Of a stretch of DNA of 8,637 nt, positions 1 through 5,703 are shown piece after piece (within the stretch, counting starts at the first letter, position 1; every line of letters starts with the position of its first letter). Both the position numbers and the translations under genes were made by a program. Origin of the DNA: SCRT01 sp036379455 (GTDB lineage Bacteria; Pseudomonadota; Gammaproteobacteria; Nevskiales; Nevskiaceae); contig DASVGQ010000026.1 of the NCBI GenBank assembly GCA_036379455.1, forward strand, positions 1 through 8,637, read 5' to 3'. The notes under the pieces are model-generated. The model had not been told where the DNA came from and ran no database searches. It saw only the letters and a list, made by a program, of their open reading frames with translations.

Positions 1-461
1 CCGAAGGCCGGCTCGGGGGCGCCCAGCAGGCCGTGGAAGCTCGCGACCCCGGCGAGCTTCGCGCCCGAGCGCGCCAGATCGAGCGCGCACAGGCCGCCGA
101 AGCAGTAGCCGATGGCGGCCATCCGCGCGGCGTCCACCTGCGGCTGCGCGGCCGCCGTGTGCATTCCCGCCTGCATGCGGCGCGCCAGCATCCTGCGATC
201 ATCCAGCAGCGGCTGCATGAGCCTGCCGTTCTCCTCGGGGCTCTTGCCCAGCACGCCCTTGCCGTACATGTCCAGCGCAAAGGCGACGTAGCCGGCCTGC
301 GCGAGTGTGCGCGCGCGTTCCTCCACGAAGGGCGAGCGCCCGTCCCACTGGTGCGCGATCAGGATCGTGGGGCGGCCCCGGCTTGCGTCGTCCCACGCAA
401 GGTAGCCCTGCAGGGCGGTCCCCTTGTCCTCGTAGTCCACGGTACGGGTCTGGACGGTCAT
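1..461 (-). CDS. Dienelactone hydrolase family protein (partial, C-terminus beyond left edge)
   Basis: An alpha/beta-hydrolase of the dienelactone hydrolase family, probably cytoplasmic, acting on an ester or lactone that cannot be named from sequence. About 153 residues are visible; the family usually runs about 230-250, so the catalytic Asp and His lie outside the window. The nucleophile elbow GYCFGG (residues 118-123, Cys120) is clear, followed by LCALDLARSGAKLAG and a SFHG strand end (141-144), both typical of the family. The strand-3 motif reads AHQWDGR (36-42), where classical members have Glu at the Gln38 position. Two in-frame ATGs occur, at 467 and 461. AGGAG (plus positions 471-475) is 3 nt from the first and 9 nt from the second, so 461 is preferred; 467 would add Met-Asn. 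No signal peptide is seen. The gene is divergent from the GST gene, which may share its control region. Confidence 0.9.
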   Translation of the reverse strand, partial: MTVQTRTVDYEDKGTALQGYLAWDDASRGRPTILIAHQWDGRSPFVEERARTLAQAGYVAFALDMYGKGVLGKSPEENGRLMQPLLDDRRMLARRMQAGMHTAAAQPQVDAARMAAIGYCFGGLCALDLARSGAKLAGVASFHGLLGAPEPAF

Positions 462-470
462 ATTCATGTA

Positions 471-475
471 CTCCT
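471..475 (-). promoter_or_regulatory. Shine-Dalgarno site of the hydrolase gene
   Basis: AGGAG on the minus strand. It lies 3 nt before the ATG at 467 and 9 nt before the ATG at 461, so spacing favours the second ATG as the start. Confidence 0.6.
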
Positions 476-682
476 GGGTCTGGAAAGGACGGCGCCCGAC
501 GCGCGCGATGACGGCGCGTGCGTCCGCGCGGGGGTTGAAGAGGATGCACCGAAACCGTCAGGCTGTGAAATGCCGCCGCGGCGTCTGCGCGCCCGTTGCC
601 GCGCGGGCCCTAGGTTCGACAACGGGTGCTAGGCTGCCGCGTGCCGCTCGGCGGCCTTGCGGCGGCACCTTTCATGAACTCC

Positions 683-687
683 GGAGG
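683..687 (+). promoter_or_regulatory. Shine-Dalgarno site of the GST gene
   Basis: GGAGG ends 5 nt before the ATG at 693, which fixes that start and agrees with the beta-class N-terminus (MKLYFSP). Confidence 0.75.
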
Positions 688-692
688 CAGCG

Positions 693-1307
693 ATGAAGCT
701 CTATTTCTCGCCCCACACCAGCTCGCTGGCGGCCCACATCGCGTTGGAGTGGATCGGCCAGCCCTTCGAACTTCACGAGGTCGAGATCCGCCCCGGCAAA
801 TCGCCGGAGCTCGTGGCGCGCAATCCGATGGGCGCCGTGCCCGTGCTGGAGGACGCCGGCTGGATCCTGACGCAGAACGTCGCGGTCCTGAACTACTTGG
901 CTGACCGCTTCCCCGAAGCCGGCGTCGGCAGCGACGGCACGCCGCGCGGGCGCGCCGAGCTCAACCGCTGGCTCGGCTTCATCAATTCCGATCTGCACCC
1001 GTACTTCGAGGCCTTCTTCGGCGAGCACGGCTATCTGCAGGACAAGGCGACGATCGAGAAGACGGTCGAGCATTCGCGCGTCGCGCTGCGCAAGCGCCTC
1101 GCGCTGGTCGATGAGCACCTGAAGGATCGTGATTTCCTGCTCGGCGCCCGGCATTCGGTGGCGGACGGTTACCTGTTCATCGTCGCGGAGGCGGCGACCG
1201 CCTTCGGCGTGGATCTTGCAGACCTGACGGCGCTGCTCGCCTTCGTCGCGCGCATGCGCGCGGACCCCGCGGTGCAGCGCGCGCTCGCCGCCGAGTCCGC
1301 CGCCTGA
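693..1307 (+). CDS. Glutathione S-transferase, beta-class-like
   Basis: A 204-residue cytoplasmic glutathione S-transferase, close to the usual length of about 200. It would conjugate or reduce electrophiles using glutathione. The N-terminal thioredoxin-like domain (about 1-78) opens MKLYFSP and carries the cis-proline signature NPMGAVPVL (44-52, cis-Pro50) and the segment TQNVAVLNYLAD (60-71). The all-helical C-terminal domain has WLGFINSDLH (93-102) and the N-capping box SVAD (155-158) followed by YLF. The pattern resembles E. coli GstA, including His102 near the conserved beta-class His106. The beta-class active-site Cys10 is Ser10 here (HTSSLA), and the usual Glu-Ser/Gly pair that grips glutathione is Gln61-Asn62. 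The protein may therefore use a Ser-type mechanism or another substrate. The start is set by GGAGG at 683-687. The gene converges on the cyclotransferase gene with a 19 bp gap. Confidence 0.93.
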   Translation: MKLYFSPHTSSLAAHIALEWIGQPFELHEVEIRPGKSPELVARNPMGAVPVLEDAGWILTQNVAVLNYLADRFPEAGVGSDGTPRGRAELNRWLGFINSDLHPYFEAFFGEHGYLQDKATIEKTVEHSRVALRKRLALVDEHLKDRDFLLGARHSVADGYLFIVAEAATAFGVDLADLTALLAFVARMRADPAVQRALAAESAA

Positions 1308-1314
1308 GGCGCCT

Positions 1315-1348
1315 CGCCGGCGCTCGTCAGCGCTGCGCGTCGCCGGCG
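1315..1348. terminator. Possible bidirectional hairpin between convergent genes
   Basis: The self-complementary octamer CGCCGGCG occurs at 1315-1322 and again at 1341-1348, so it can form an 8 bp stem. A smaller stem, GCGCT/AGCGC (1320-1324 with 1329-1333, 4 nt loop), lies inside and is mutually exclusive with part of it. The element spans the 19 bp gap and the 3' end of the cyclotransferase gene. There is no T-run on either side, so this is not a standard intrinsic terminator, and GC-rich DNA forms such stems by chance. Confidence 0.25.
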
Positions 1349-2148
1349 GTGCTGGCTGCAGGACCGAGCGCGATCTCGAACATCAGCGGCCAGCGCTTGC
1401 CGGTGACGAAGAAGTGCCCGCTGTCGGGATCCCAGGCGATGCCGTTGAGCACGTTCTCGGAGCTCGGCTGCCACGCCGGGTCCGCCTTCGCCTGCGCAAC
1501 GAGCTTCGCCATGTCCAGCCAGCCGGTCACCTGTCCGGTGCGCAGATCGATCCGCGCAATGCGGTCGCTGTGCCAGATGTTGGCCCACAGCGCGCCGCGC
1601 GCCCACTCCAGCTCGTTGATCTGCGTGACCGGGCGATCGCCGTCGTGGACTTTCACGGCGCCGACGACCGCCAACGTTTCGGGATCGAGCAGGTGCAGCG
1701 TGTCGGTGCCGTCGCTGGCGATGAGCTGGTGGCCATCCCAGGCAAGGCCCCAGCCGTCGTAGGGGTAGCGGTACTCGCCCAGCGGGTCGAGGTGGTGGTC
1801 GTAGGTGAAGATGATGCCGGCGTGCCAGGTAAGCTGCACGATACGGTCGGCGGCGCAGCTCACGCCTTCGGCGAAGATCGACGCCGGCAGCGAGCGGGTC
1901 TCCAGCACCCGGTTCGTATGCAGCGTGCGGATCTGGATGCGGGATTCGCCGTAGAGCCCCATGCTCTCGACCAGGTCTCCGTCGCAGATGGCAAGGCCTT
2001 CGGTGAAGGCCGACGTCGAGTGCGGGTAACGGGCGATGAGATGCCACGGCAGATCCGGTGGGGCGGCGAGAAGCGGGCATGCCGCGGCCAGCAGCAGGGC
2101 GCCAGCTAGAATCGCCAGCGGTCTTCGCAGCCAAGGAATCGTTTTCAT
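1327..2148 (-). CDS. Glutaminyl-peptide cyclotransferase, exported (plant/bacterial propeller type)
   Basis: A 273-residue exported glutaminyl cyclase of the beta-propeller family (Glu_cyclase_2). It would convert N-terminal glutamine of peptides or proteins to pyroglutamate with release of ammonia, outside the cytoplasm. Family landmarks in order are AFTEGL (47-52), VESMGLYGES (60-69, including Glu61, a presumed active-site acid), DGWGLAWDG (131-139), SDGTDTL (145-151), INELEW (177-182), NVLNGIAWD (232-240) and VTGKRWPLMFE (248-258). The N-terminus has Lys-Arg-Arg within the first nine residues and then a hydrophobic core (10-28). It could be cut by signal peptidase I near Ala28-Ala29, or at Cys24 in a weak lipobox (LAAAC). 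The ATG at 2148 is chosen because it gives this intact signal peptide; the frame stays open about 95 codons further upstream, but that stretch lies opposite yicC. No clear Shine-Dalgarno site precedes the ATG. Confidence 0.94.
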   Translation of the reverse strand: MKTIPWLRRPLAILAGALLLAAACPLLAAPPDLPWHLIARYPHSTSAFTEGLAICDGDLVESMGLYGESRIQIRTLHTNRVLETRSLPASIFAEGVSCAADRIVQLTWHAGIIFTYDHHLDPLGEYRYPYDGWGLAWDGHQLIASDGTDTLHLLDPETLAVVGAVKVHDGDRPVTQINELEWARGALWANIWHSDRIARIDLRTGQVTGWLDMAKLVAQAKADPAWQPSSENVLNGIAWDPDSGHFFVTGKRWPLMFEIALGPAASTAGDAQR

Positions 2149-2154
2149 CACGCC

Positions 2155-2160
2155 ATGATA
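2155..2160 (-). promoter_or_regulatory. Possible -10 box of the cyclotransferase gene (leaderless start)
   Basis: The minus strand reads TATCAT (5 of 6 matches to TATAAT), ending 6 nt before the cyclotransferase ATG at 2148. A start of transcription about 7 nt downstream would fall on or next to that ATG, giving a leaderless mRNA, which fits the absent Shine-Dalgarno site. The element overlaps the yicC start codon. No good -35 hexamer is visible. Confidence 0.25.
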
Positions 2161-3018
2161 TTCAGCATGACCGGGTATGCGCGCGTCGAACGCGCGGTGG
2201 ACGAGGGGGCGCTCGAATGGGAGCTGCGCGCCGTCAACCATCGTTATCTTGACCTGCAGCTGCGGCTGCCGGAGGAGTTTCGCGCGCTGGAGCCTGAGCT
2301 GCGGAGCGCTGCGCGCGACCGCCTTAGGCGCGGCAAGGTCGAGGCGACGCTGCGCTGCGTGCGCGGCGCGGAAGGCGAGGCTGCGCTGCGTGTCGATGCG
2401 TCGCGGCTCGCCGCCGTACAGGAGGCGATGCACAGCGTTACCGCGACGATTCGCGTACGCGAACCGACCGCGCTCGACGTGCTGCGCTGGCCGGGCGTCG
2501 TGCGAGAGCCTGCGTTCGACGTCGCTGCCGTCGGCGCGGCAGCCACCCGGTTGTTCGATCGGGGGCTCGAGGCCTTGGTGCAGATGCGGCAGCGCGAAGG
2601 CGAACGCCTTGCGGCCTTCCTGACGCAGCGCCTGGACGCCATCGACGCGCTCGTCGCGCGGCAGCGCAAACGCGCGCCGGAGGTGCGCGAGGCGTGGCGG
2701 CAGCGGCTGCGTTCACGGATCGCCGAACTCGGGGTCGAGGTCGATCCGGTCCGCCTGGCGCAGGAAGAGGTCATTGCCGCGCAGCGGCTGGACGTCGATG
2801 AGGAGCTGTCGCGCCTCGACGGTCACGTCCGCGAAGTGCGGGCCGTGATGGAGCGTCCGGAGGCGGTCGGCCGGCGGCTGGATTTCCTCATGCAGGAGCT
2901 CAACCGCGAGGCGAACACGCTGTCTTCGAAGTCGCAGGACGCGGAGATGACGCGCGACGCGGTGGAGCTCAAGGTGTTGATCGAACAGCTGCGGGAGCAG
3001 GTCCAGAACGTCGAGTAG
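2155..3018 (+). CDS. yicC: YicC family protein (YicC/YloC-type endoribonuclease)
   Basis: A 287-residue cytoplasmic protein, the same length as E. coli YicC. The family is now annotated as endoribonuclease and, in E. coli, has been linked to decay of the small RNA RyhB; that role is family knowledge and not visible here. The N-terminus MIFSMTGYAR matches the family opening (M-I-x-SMT-x-YA-R) and fixes the start. It is followed by WELRAVNHRYLD (22-33), RLPEEFRALEP (37-47) and RGKVEATL (59-66), making up the YicC N-domain to about residue 155. The C-terminal DUF1732 domain has DEELSRLDGH (215-224) and the family block FLMQELNREANTLSSKS (244-260), ending ELKVLIEQLREQVQN. The start codon is 6 bp from that of the divergent cyclotransferase and has no well-placed Shine-Dalgarno site: AAGGAA at 2133-2138 is 16 nt away. 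The gmk gene found after yicC in many proteobacteria is absent. Confidence 0.96.
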   Translation: MIFSMTGYARVERAVDEGALEWELRAVNHRYLDLQLRLPEEFRALEPELRSAARDRLRRGKVEATLRCVRGAEGEAALRVDASRLAAVQEAMHSVTATIRVREPTALDVLRWPGVVREPAFDVAAVGAAATRLFDRGLEALVQMRQREGERLAAFLTQRLDAIDALVARQRKRAPEVREAWRQRLRSRIAELGVEVDPVRLAQEEVIAAQRLDVDEELSRLDGHVREVRAVMERPEAVGRRLDFLMQELNREANTLSSKSQDAEMTRDAVELKVLIEQLREQVQNVE

Positions 3019-3198
3019 GGCGCCGCGTTCGTGCAGCGCGCCCGGGCCGATGTGCTTGACTACGCGAGCAGCGCGCGCGGGCAGGATGATCTCCGTAGGC
3101 CGCCCGGAAGCCCGCAAGCGGCGCGGCGGAATCGGGGTGCCGGGGCGCGACCAGGACTAATCGGCTGCATTGCCGCCGGAGGTTGCTACGTGCCCCGT

Positions 3199-4080
3199 CT
3201 ACCGCATCTCCCTGCGCTCCGTCGGCTGGCCGCGGCCGTGCCGTGGGCCCTCGGTTCGACGGCGTACCTCCACCGGCGGCCGCTGGCGTCGGGTTGGCGC
3301 CGCCTCGGGCCGCGCGCTGAACTCGCGTGCCTGCGGGGATTCGCGGCGCATCGGCTCGCGGTGCATCGGTTCGCGATGCGTCTGCTGGGGGCGCATCGGC
3401 TCCGGGCGCTGGGCAGGATGTGGCGTGAACGGTTCCCGCGACATCGCAGGTGGTGCCTGAAGACGGGCGCGCTCCGCACGCTCGCGATGCTGGATCTGCG
3501 CCGGCGTGGCCGGTATCCGACGCCCGACGGGCGAGGCGAGGTCTTCGCGTCGCGGCTGTGCGCGTACGCCGCCGGGGCCGCCGTTGTAGCTGACGCGCGT
3601 GACGTTCGTCCGGTTCTCGACGTTGACGTTCTGGACGTAGGTGTTGTGGATGTTCGTGACGTGGATGTTGTTCACGGTCCGGTTGTAGTAGAAGGCGCCG
3701 TTGCGCCAGTAGCCGCCGCTGTAGCCCACGCCGGCGTACCCGTAGCCGTAGTCGATGCCGCCGTAGAAGCCGACGCGCGGCCCCCAGTAACCCGGGTGGA
3801 AGATGTAGAAGCCGTTGTTCCACCCCCACCACGCCGGCGTCCACAGCAGGCCGGGGCCGGGAGGAATGGTCCAGGCGCCGGGGACCCAGTAGTAGGCGTC
3901 GCCATCCCACGCCCAGTAGCCCGGCGTCCAGATGTAGCCGGCGGCCGGGATCGGCGGCTGCTCATAGACTGGCAGCAGCGGCGGGCCGACGGTGACCGAC
4001 ACGCTCAGCTGTGCCGGAGCGGCCAATGAAAATGCGCAAAGCGCAAGGGCAAGGCAAGAAGCCAGTACAGGATGTTTCAT
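3199..4080 (-). CDS. Exported WxxGxW-repeat protein with basic Arg/Pro-rich tail
   Basis: A 293-residue secreted or periplasmic protein of the YXWXGXW-repeat family. Its function is unknown, though family members are usually envelope-associated. A signal peptide (1-23, MKHPVLASC... with APA before Gln24) is followed by aromatic repeats: YIWTPGYW (49-56), YYWVPGAW (63-70), LLWTPAWW (78-85) and IFHPGYW (93-99). Next come a Gly/Tyr-rich stretch (104-133) and an Asn/Val-rich segment (135-165) of alternating polar residues that could form beta strands. The rest, about 170-293, is low-complexity and strongly basic, rich in Arg, Pro, Glu and His, with pentad repeats such as REPMH and REPMR near 225-250. 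The start at 4080 is supported by GGGAG with a 7 nt spacer and by the signal peptide. The gene lies 159 bp downstream of the FimV-like gene on the same strand and may be read through from it. Confidence 0.88.
   Translation of the reverse strand: MKHPVLASCLALALCAFSLAAPAQLSVSVTVGPPLLPVYEQPPIPAAGYIWTPGYWAWDGDAYYWVPGAWTIPPGPGLLWTPAWWGWNNGFYIFHPGYWGPRVGFYGGIDYGYGYAGVGYSGGYWRNGAFYYNRTVNNIHVTNIHNTYVQNVNVENRTNVTRVSYNGGPGGVRAQPRREDLASPVGRRIPATPAQIQHRERAERARLQAPPAMSREPFTPHPAQRPEPMRPQQTHREPMHREPMRRESPQAREFSARPEAAPTRRQRPPVEVRRRTEGPRHGRGQPTERREMR
3331..3405 (-). repeat. 15-bp tandem repeat inside the WxxGxW-protein gene
   Basis: The plus strand has adjacent 15-mers at 3346-3360 and 3361-3375 that match at 13 of 15 positions. 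A further copy at 3391-3405 also matches the first at 13 of 15. The units at 3331-3345 and 3376-3390 keep the 15 bp register but are diverged. Read on the coding strand they give pentads such as PEPMR, PQQTH, REPMH and REPMR. The unit keeps the reading frame, so copy-number change would be tolerated. Confidence 0.6.
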
Positions 4081-4087
4081 TGCACGA

Positions 4088-4092
4088 CTCCC
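4088..4092 (-). promoter_or_regulatory. Shine-Dalgarno site of the WxxGxW-protein gene
   Basis: GGGAG on the minus strand, 7 nt before the ATG at 4080. It supports that start over an in-frame ATG 11 codons upstream, which would bury the signal peptide. Confidence 0.65.
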
Positions 4093-4152
4093 GCGGCGAT
4101 GCCCGAGCGCCACAGGCAGACGGTTCAGGCATCAACGCCTGCATCCTGCGAG

Positions 4153-4181
4153 GGTTCTTGTGAACCGGCGCTGAACCGGCG
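4153..4181. repeat. Hairpin plus 10-bp direct repeat in the intergenic leader
   Basis: TGAACCGGCG occurs at 4161-4170 and 4172-4181, one base apart (11 bp period). The first copy also closes a hairpin, GGTTC-TTGT-GAACC (4153-4157 with 4162-4166). It lies between the FimV-like gene and the WxxGxW gene, about 75-100 bp upstream of the latter's ATG. The 11 bp spacing puts both copies on nearly the same helix face, which suits a dimeric regulator, but no such regulator is identified. It may equally be an RNA structure in the leader. Confidence 0.45.
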
Positions 4182-4239
4182 GGCGCGTTGCGGCGACCGC
4201 CGGCGATGAGGCTGATTCGCCGCGCCGCGGATCCCGCGG

Positions 4240-5427
4240 TCAGGGCGAATCGGGCTCCAGCATCATCTTCGCCAGCCGCTCGCGCTGGCTGTCGCTGAGG
4301 CGCGGGCGAAGCTCCTTTGCCAGGCGCTCGAAGTCCTCGTAGCGGGCGGCCATGTAGTACTCACGCGCGAGGCGCATGCCCAGCACGGTGTCGTCCGGCT
4401 CGGCGCGATAGCGCTCCTGCAGCCGCAGGATCTGCGCCTGGCGGATGGCTTCCGGCGAGAGCTGATCGCCCGCGGTGCCGGAGTCGTGCGCTGTATGGAC
4501 CTGCGGCGGATGCCGACGGCGCCACAGCGCGCCCAGCAGCCATATCAGCAGTACGACAATCAGGATCGGCACGAGCCAGCGCAACAGCTGTTCGGCGTGC
4601 TGCTGCGCCCACGCCCAGACGCGCTCCGGCAACGTCAACGGTGCGGCCGCCGGTCGCTGTGCCGCCGCGAGCGGGTTGTTCCCCGAGGTGCCTGTCAGGT
4701 AGGCGTGCAGCTCGTGCGCGGTCTGCGGTGGCACGAGCTCCACGGTGACCGGGTCCGGAACCACGAGCTGCGTTCCGGAGCGCAGGCGGCGCGGATCCTC
4801 GTCGTTGAAGTGCTGCCGGTTGGCCTCGAAGAGGGCGACGGCAATCTTCTCGCGCGCCTGGTTGAGGCGCGGCGCGATCTCCTTGGCGATGTTTTCCAGC
4901 GTGTCGCCCGGCCGCGTGGGCCCGAACATGAGCTGGAGCTGTTCGTAGTGCAACAGCCCGGGCGCGGCCGATTCGATGCCGTACCAGCCGTGCCTTCCCT
5001 GTCCCGCGACCTGTCCGGCCCACGCGTGGTCGCGCGCCGTGCCGGTGGCGGTGCGGACGCTGTAGGTGGCGGCAAAGGCCTGGCCCTGCGCGTTGATCTG
5101 CACGCGCAGGTCGAGCCCGGATGAAGGCAGCGGCCGGCTCGACGTGACGGTGACATGGGGCGGCTCCGTGTCCGGATCGACCGTCGCGTTCAGCGGCATG
5201 CCGGCAGGGACCATGGCCGCGACGCGTACGGTGGGCGTGGCGACCGATCCGCACAGCGGGATCACCGCGTGCAGCGGCGCGCCCTCCGCGGAAACGACCT
5301 TCAGCTCACCGAGACACAGGGGCGCCTGCTGGGCGATGGCCACCTGCATCAATGCCAGCGCGACCGTGGCGATCAGACACGCCGAGCCGTACGCACACCG
5401 ATGACGCAAGCCGCTCCACCGGACCAT
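4240..5427 (-). CDS. Short FimV-like inner-membrane protein with LysM-like motif
   Basis: A 395-residue membrane protein resembling FimV/HubP polar scaffold proteins, which link peptidoglycan to polar organisation, type IV pili or motility. The order of parts agrees: signal sequence (about 1-32), a FimV-type N-domain with LGELKVVSAEGAPLHAVIPL (39-58), a LysM-like segment starting TRPGDTLENIA (171-181) with ALFEANRQHF (198-207) and ending RLRSGTQLVVP (214-224), then one transmembrane helix (about 282-302) followed by the Arg cluster WRRR. The cytoplasmic part (305-395) is short, with one TPR-like helical pair (LAREYYMAARYEDFERLAKEL). FimV proteins are usually far longer, with a long acidic cytoplasmic region that is missing here. 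Cys38 and Cys59 flank the first beta unit and could form a disulfide in the periplasm. The start at 5427 has GGGGA with a 7 nt spacer. A distinct role from true FimV is plausible, so no symbol is given. Confidence 0.8.
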   Translation of the reverse strand: MVRWSGLRHRCAYGSACLIATVALALMQVAIAQQAPLCLGELKVVSAEGAPLHAVIPLCGSVATPTVRVAAMVPAGMPLNATVDPDTEPPHVTVTSSRPLPSSGLDLRVQINAQGQAFAATYSVRTATGTARDHAWAGQVAGQGRHGWYGIESAAPGLLHYEQLQLMFGPTRPGDTLENIAKEIAPRLNQAREKIAVALFEANRQHFNDEDPRRLRSGTQLVVPDPVTVELVPPQTAHELHAYLTGTSGNNPLAAAQRPAAAPLTLPERVWAWAQQHAEQLLRWLVPILIVVLLIWLLGALWRRRHPPQVHTAHDSGTAGDQLSPEAIRQAQILRLQERYRAEPDDTVLGMRLAREYYMAARYEDFERLAKELRPRLSDSQRERLAKMMLEPDSP

Positions 5428-5540
5428 CGTGTATCCCCGTCTTCCCCGATCTCGCGCGACCGCCGCTCGTGTAGCGTGCCCGCCGCTTCGTCCGCGGCGC
5501 CGAGATGCTGTCGTCCGTCCGCGGTGCCGCTTCCCGCGCC

Positions 5541-5569
5541 AGTCTAGTTTATTGCGTGAAAACGGTGAA
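5541..5569 (-). promoter_or_regulatory. Candidate sigma-70 promoter for the FimV-like gene
   Basis: On the minus strand TTCACC (plus 5564-5569) and TAGACT (plus 5541-5546) are separated by exactly 17 bp, each matching 4 of 6 consensus bases. It lies in the only AT-richer stretch of the 276 bp divergent region (5428-5703). Initiation near 5534 would leave a leader of about 107 nt. Nothing else distinctive was found in this region. Confidence 0.3.
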
Positions 5570-5691
5570 TCCGGCCGCCAGCGGTACCGCGCGGCAGATC
5601 TCGGTGAACCTGCTTTCCGCGTATGCCCGGCAGCGGCTGAAGATGCGGGGCCGCTCGGACGTCAAGCGGTATTCTGTAGCGAAATCTTCAC

Positions 5692-5696
5692 GAGGA
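5692..5696 (+). promoter_or_regulatory. Shine-Dalgarno site of the aldo/keto reductase gene
   Basis: GAGGA with a 7 nt spacer before the ATG at 5704. Confidence 0.65.
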
Positions 5697-5703
5697 CGGC
5701 CAC

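Noticed and set aside
541..569. Possible -35/-10 pair for the hydrolase gene on the minus strand (TTCACA, 17 bp, CATCCT)
   Set aside because: The -35 matches 5 of 6 but the -10 only 3 of 6, which is too weak to annotate in a region without other support.
607..635. Possible extended -10 (TGCTAGGCT) upstream of the GST gene
   Set aside because: The hexamer matches only 3 of 6 and no -35 is present at 16-18 bp.
1169..2134. Minus-strand open frame overlapping the cyclotransferase and GST
   Set aside because: Out of frame with the well-supported cyclotransferase and of biased Arg/Ala composition. It is a shadow frame.
2149..2433. N-terminal extension of the cyclotransferase upstream of 2148
   Set aside because: The extension has no homology-like features and would put about 95 residues before a clear signal peptide. 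It is simply the open complement of yicC.
3019..3198. Gap between yicC and the WxxGxW gene searched for a small gene or terminator
   Set aside because: Only GC-rich imperfect stems without T-runs and no start with a plausible ribosome site were seen. I see nothing to annotate.
3031..4029. Long open frame (332 codons) on the plus strand after yicC
   Set aside because: It is opposite the WxxGxW-repeat gene, which has a signal peptide, Shine-Dalgarno site and family repeats. The plus-strand product has none of these.
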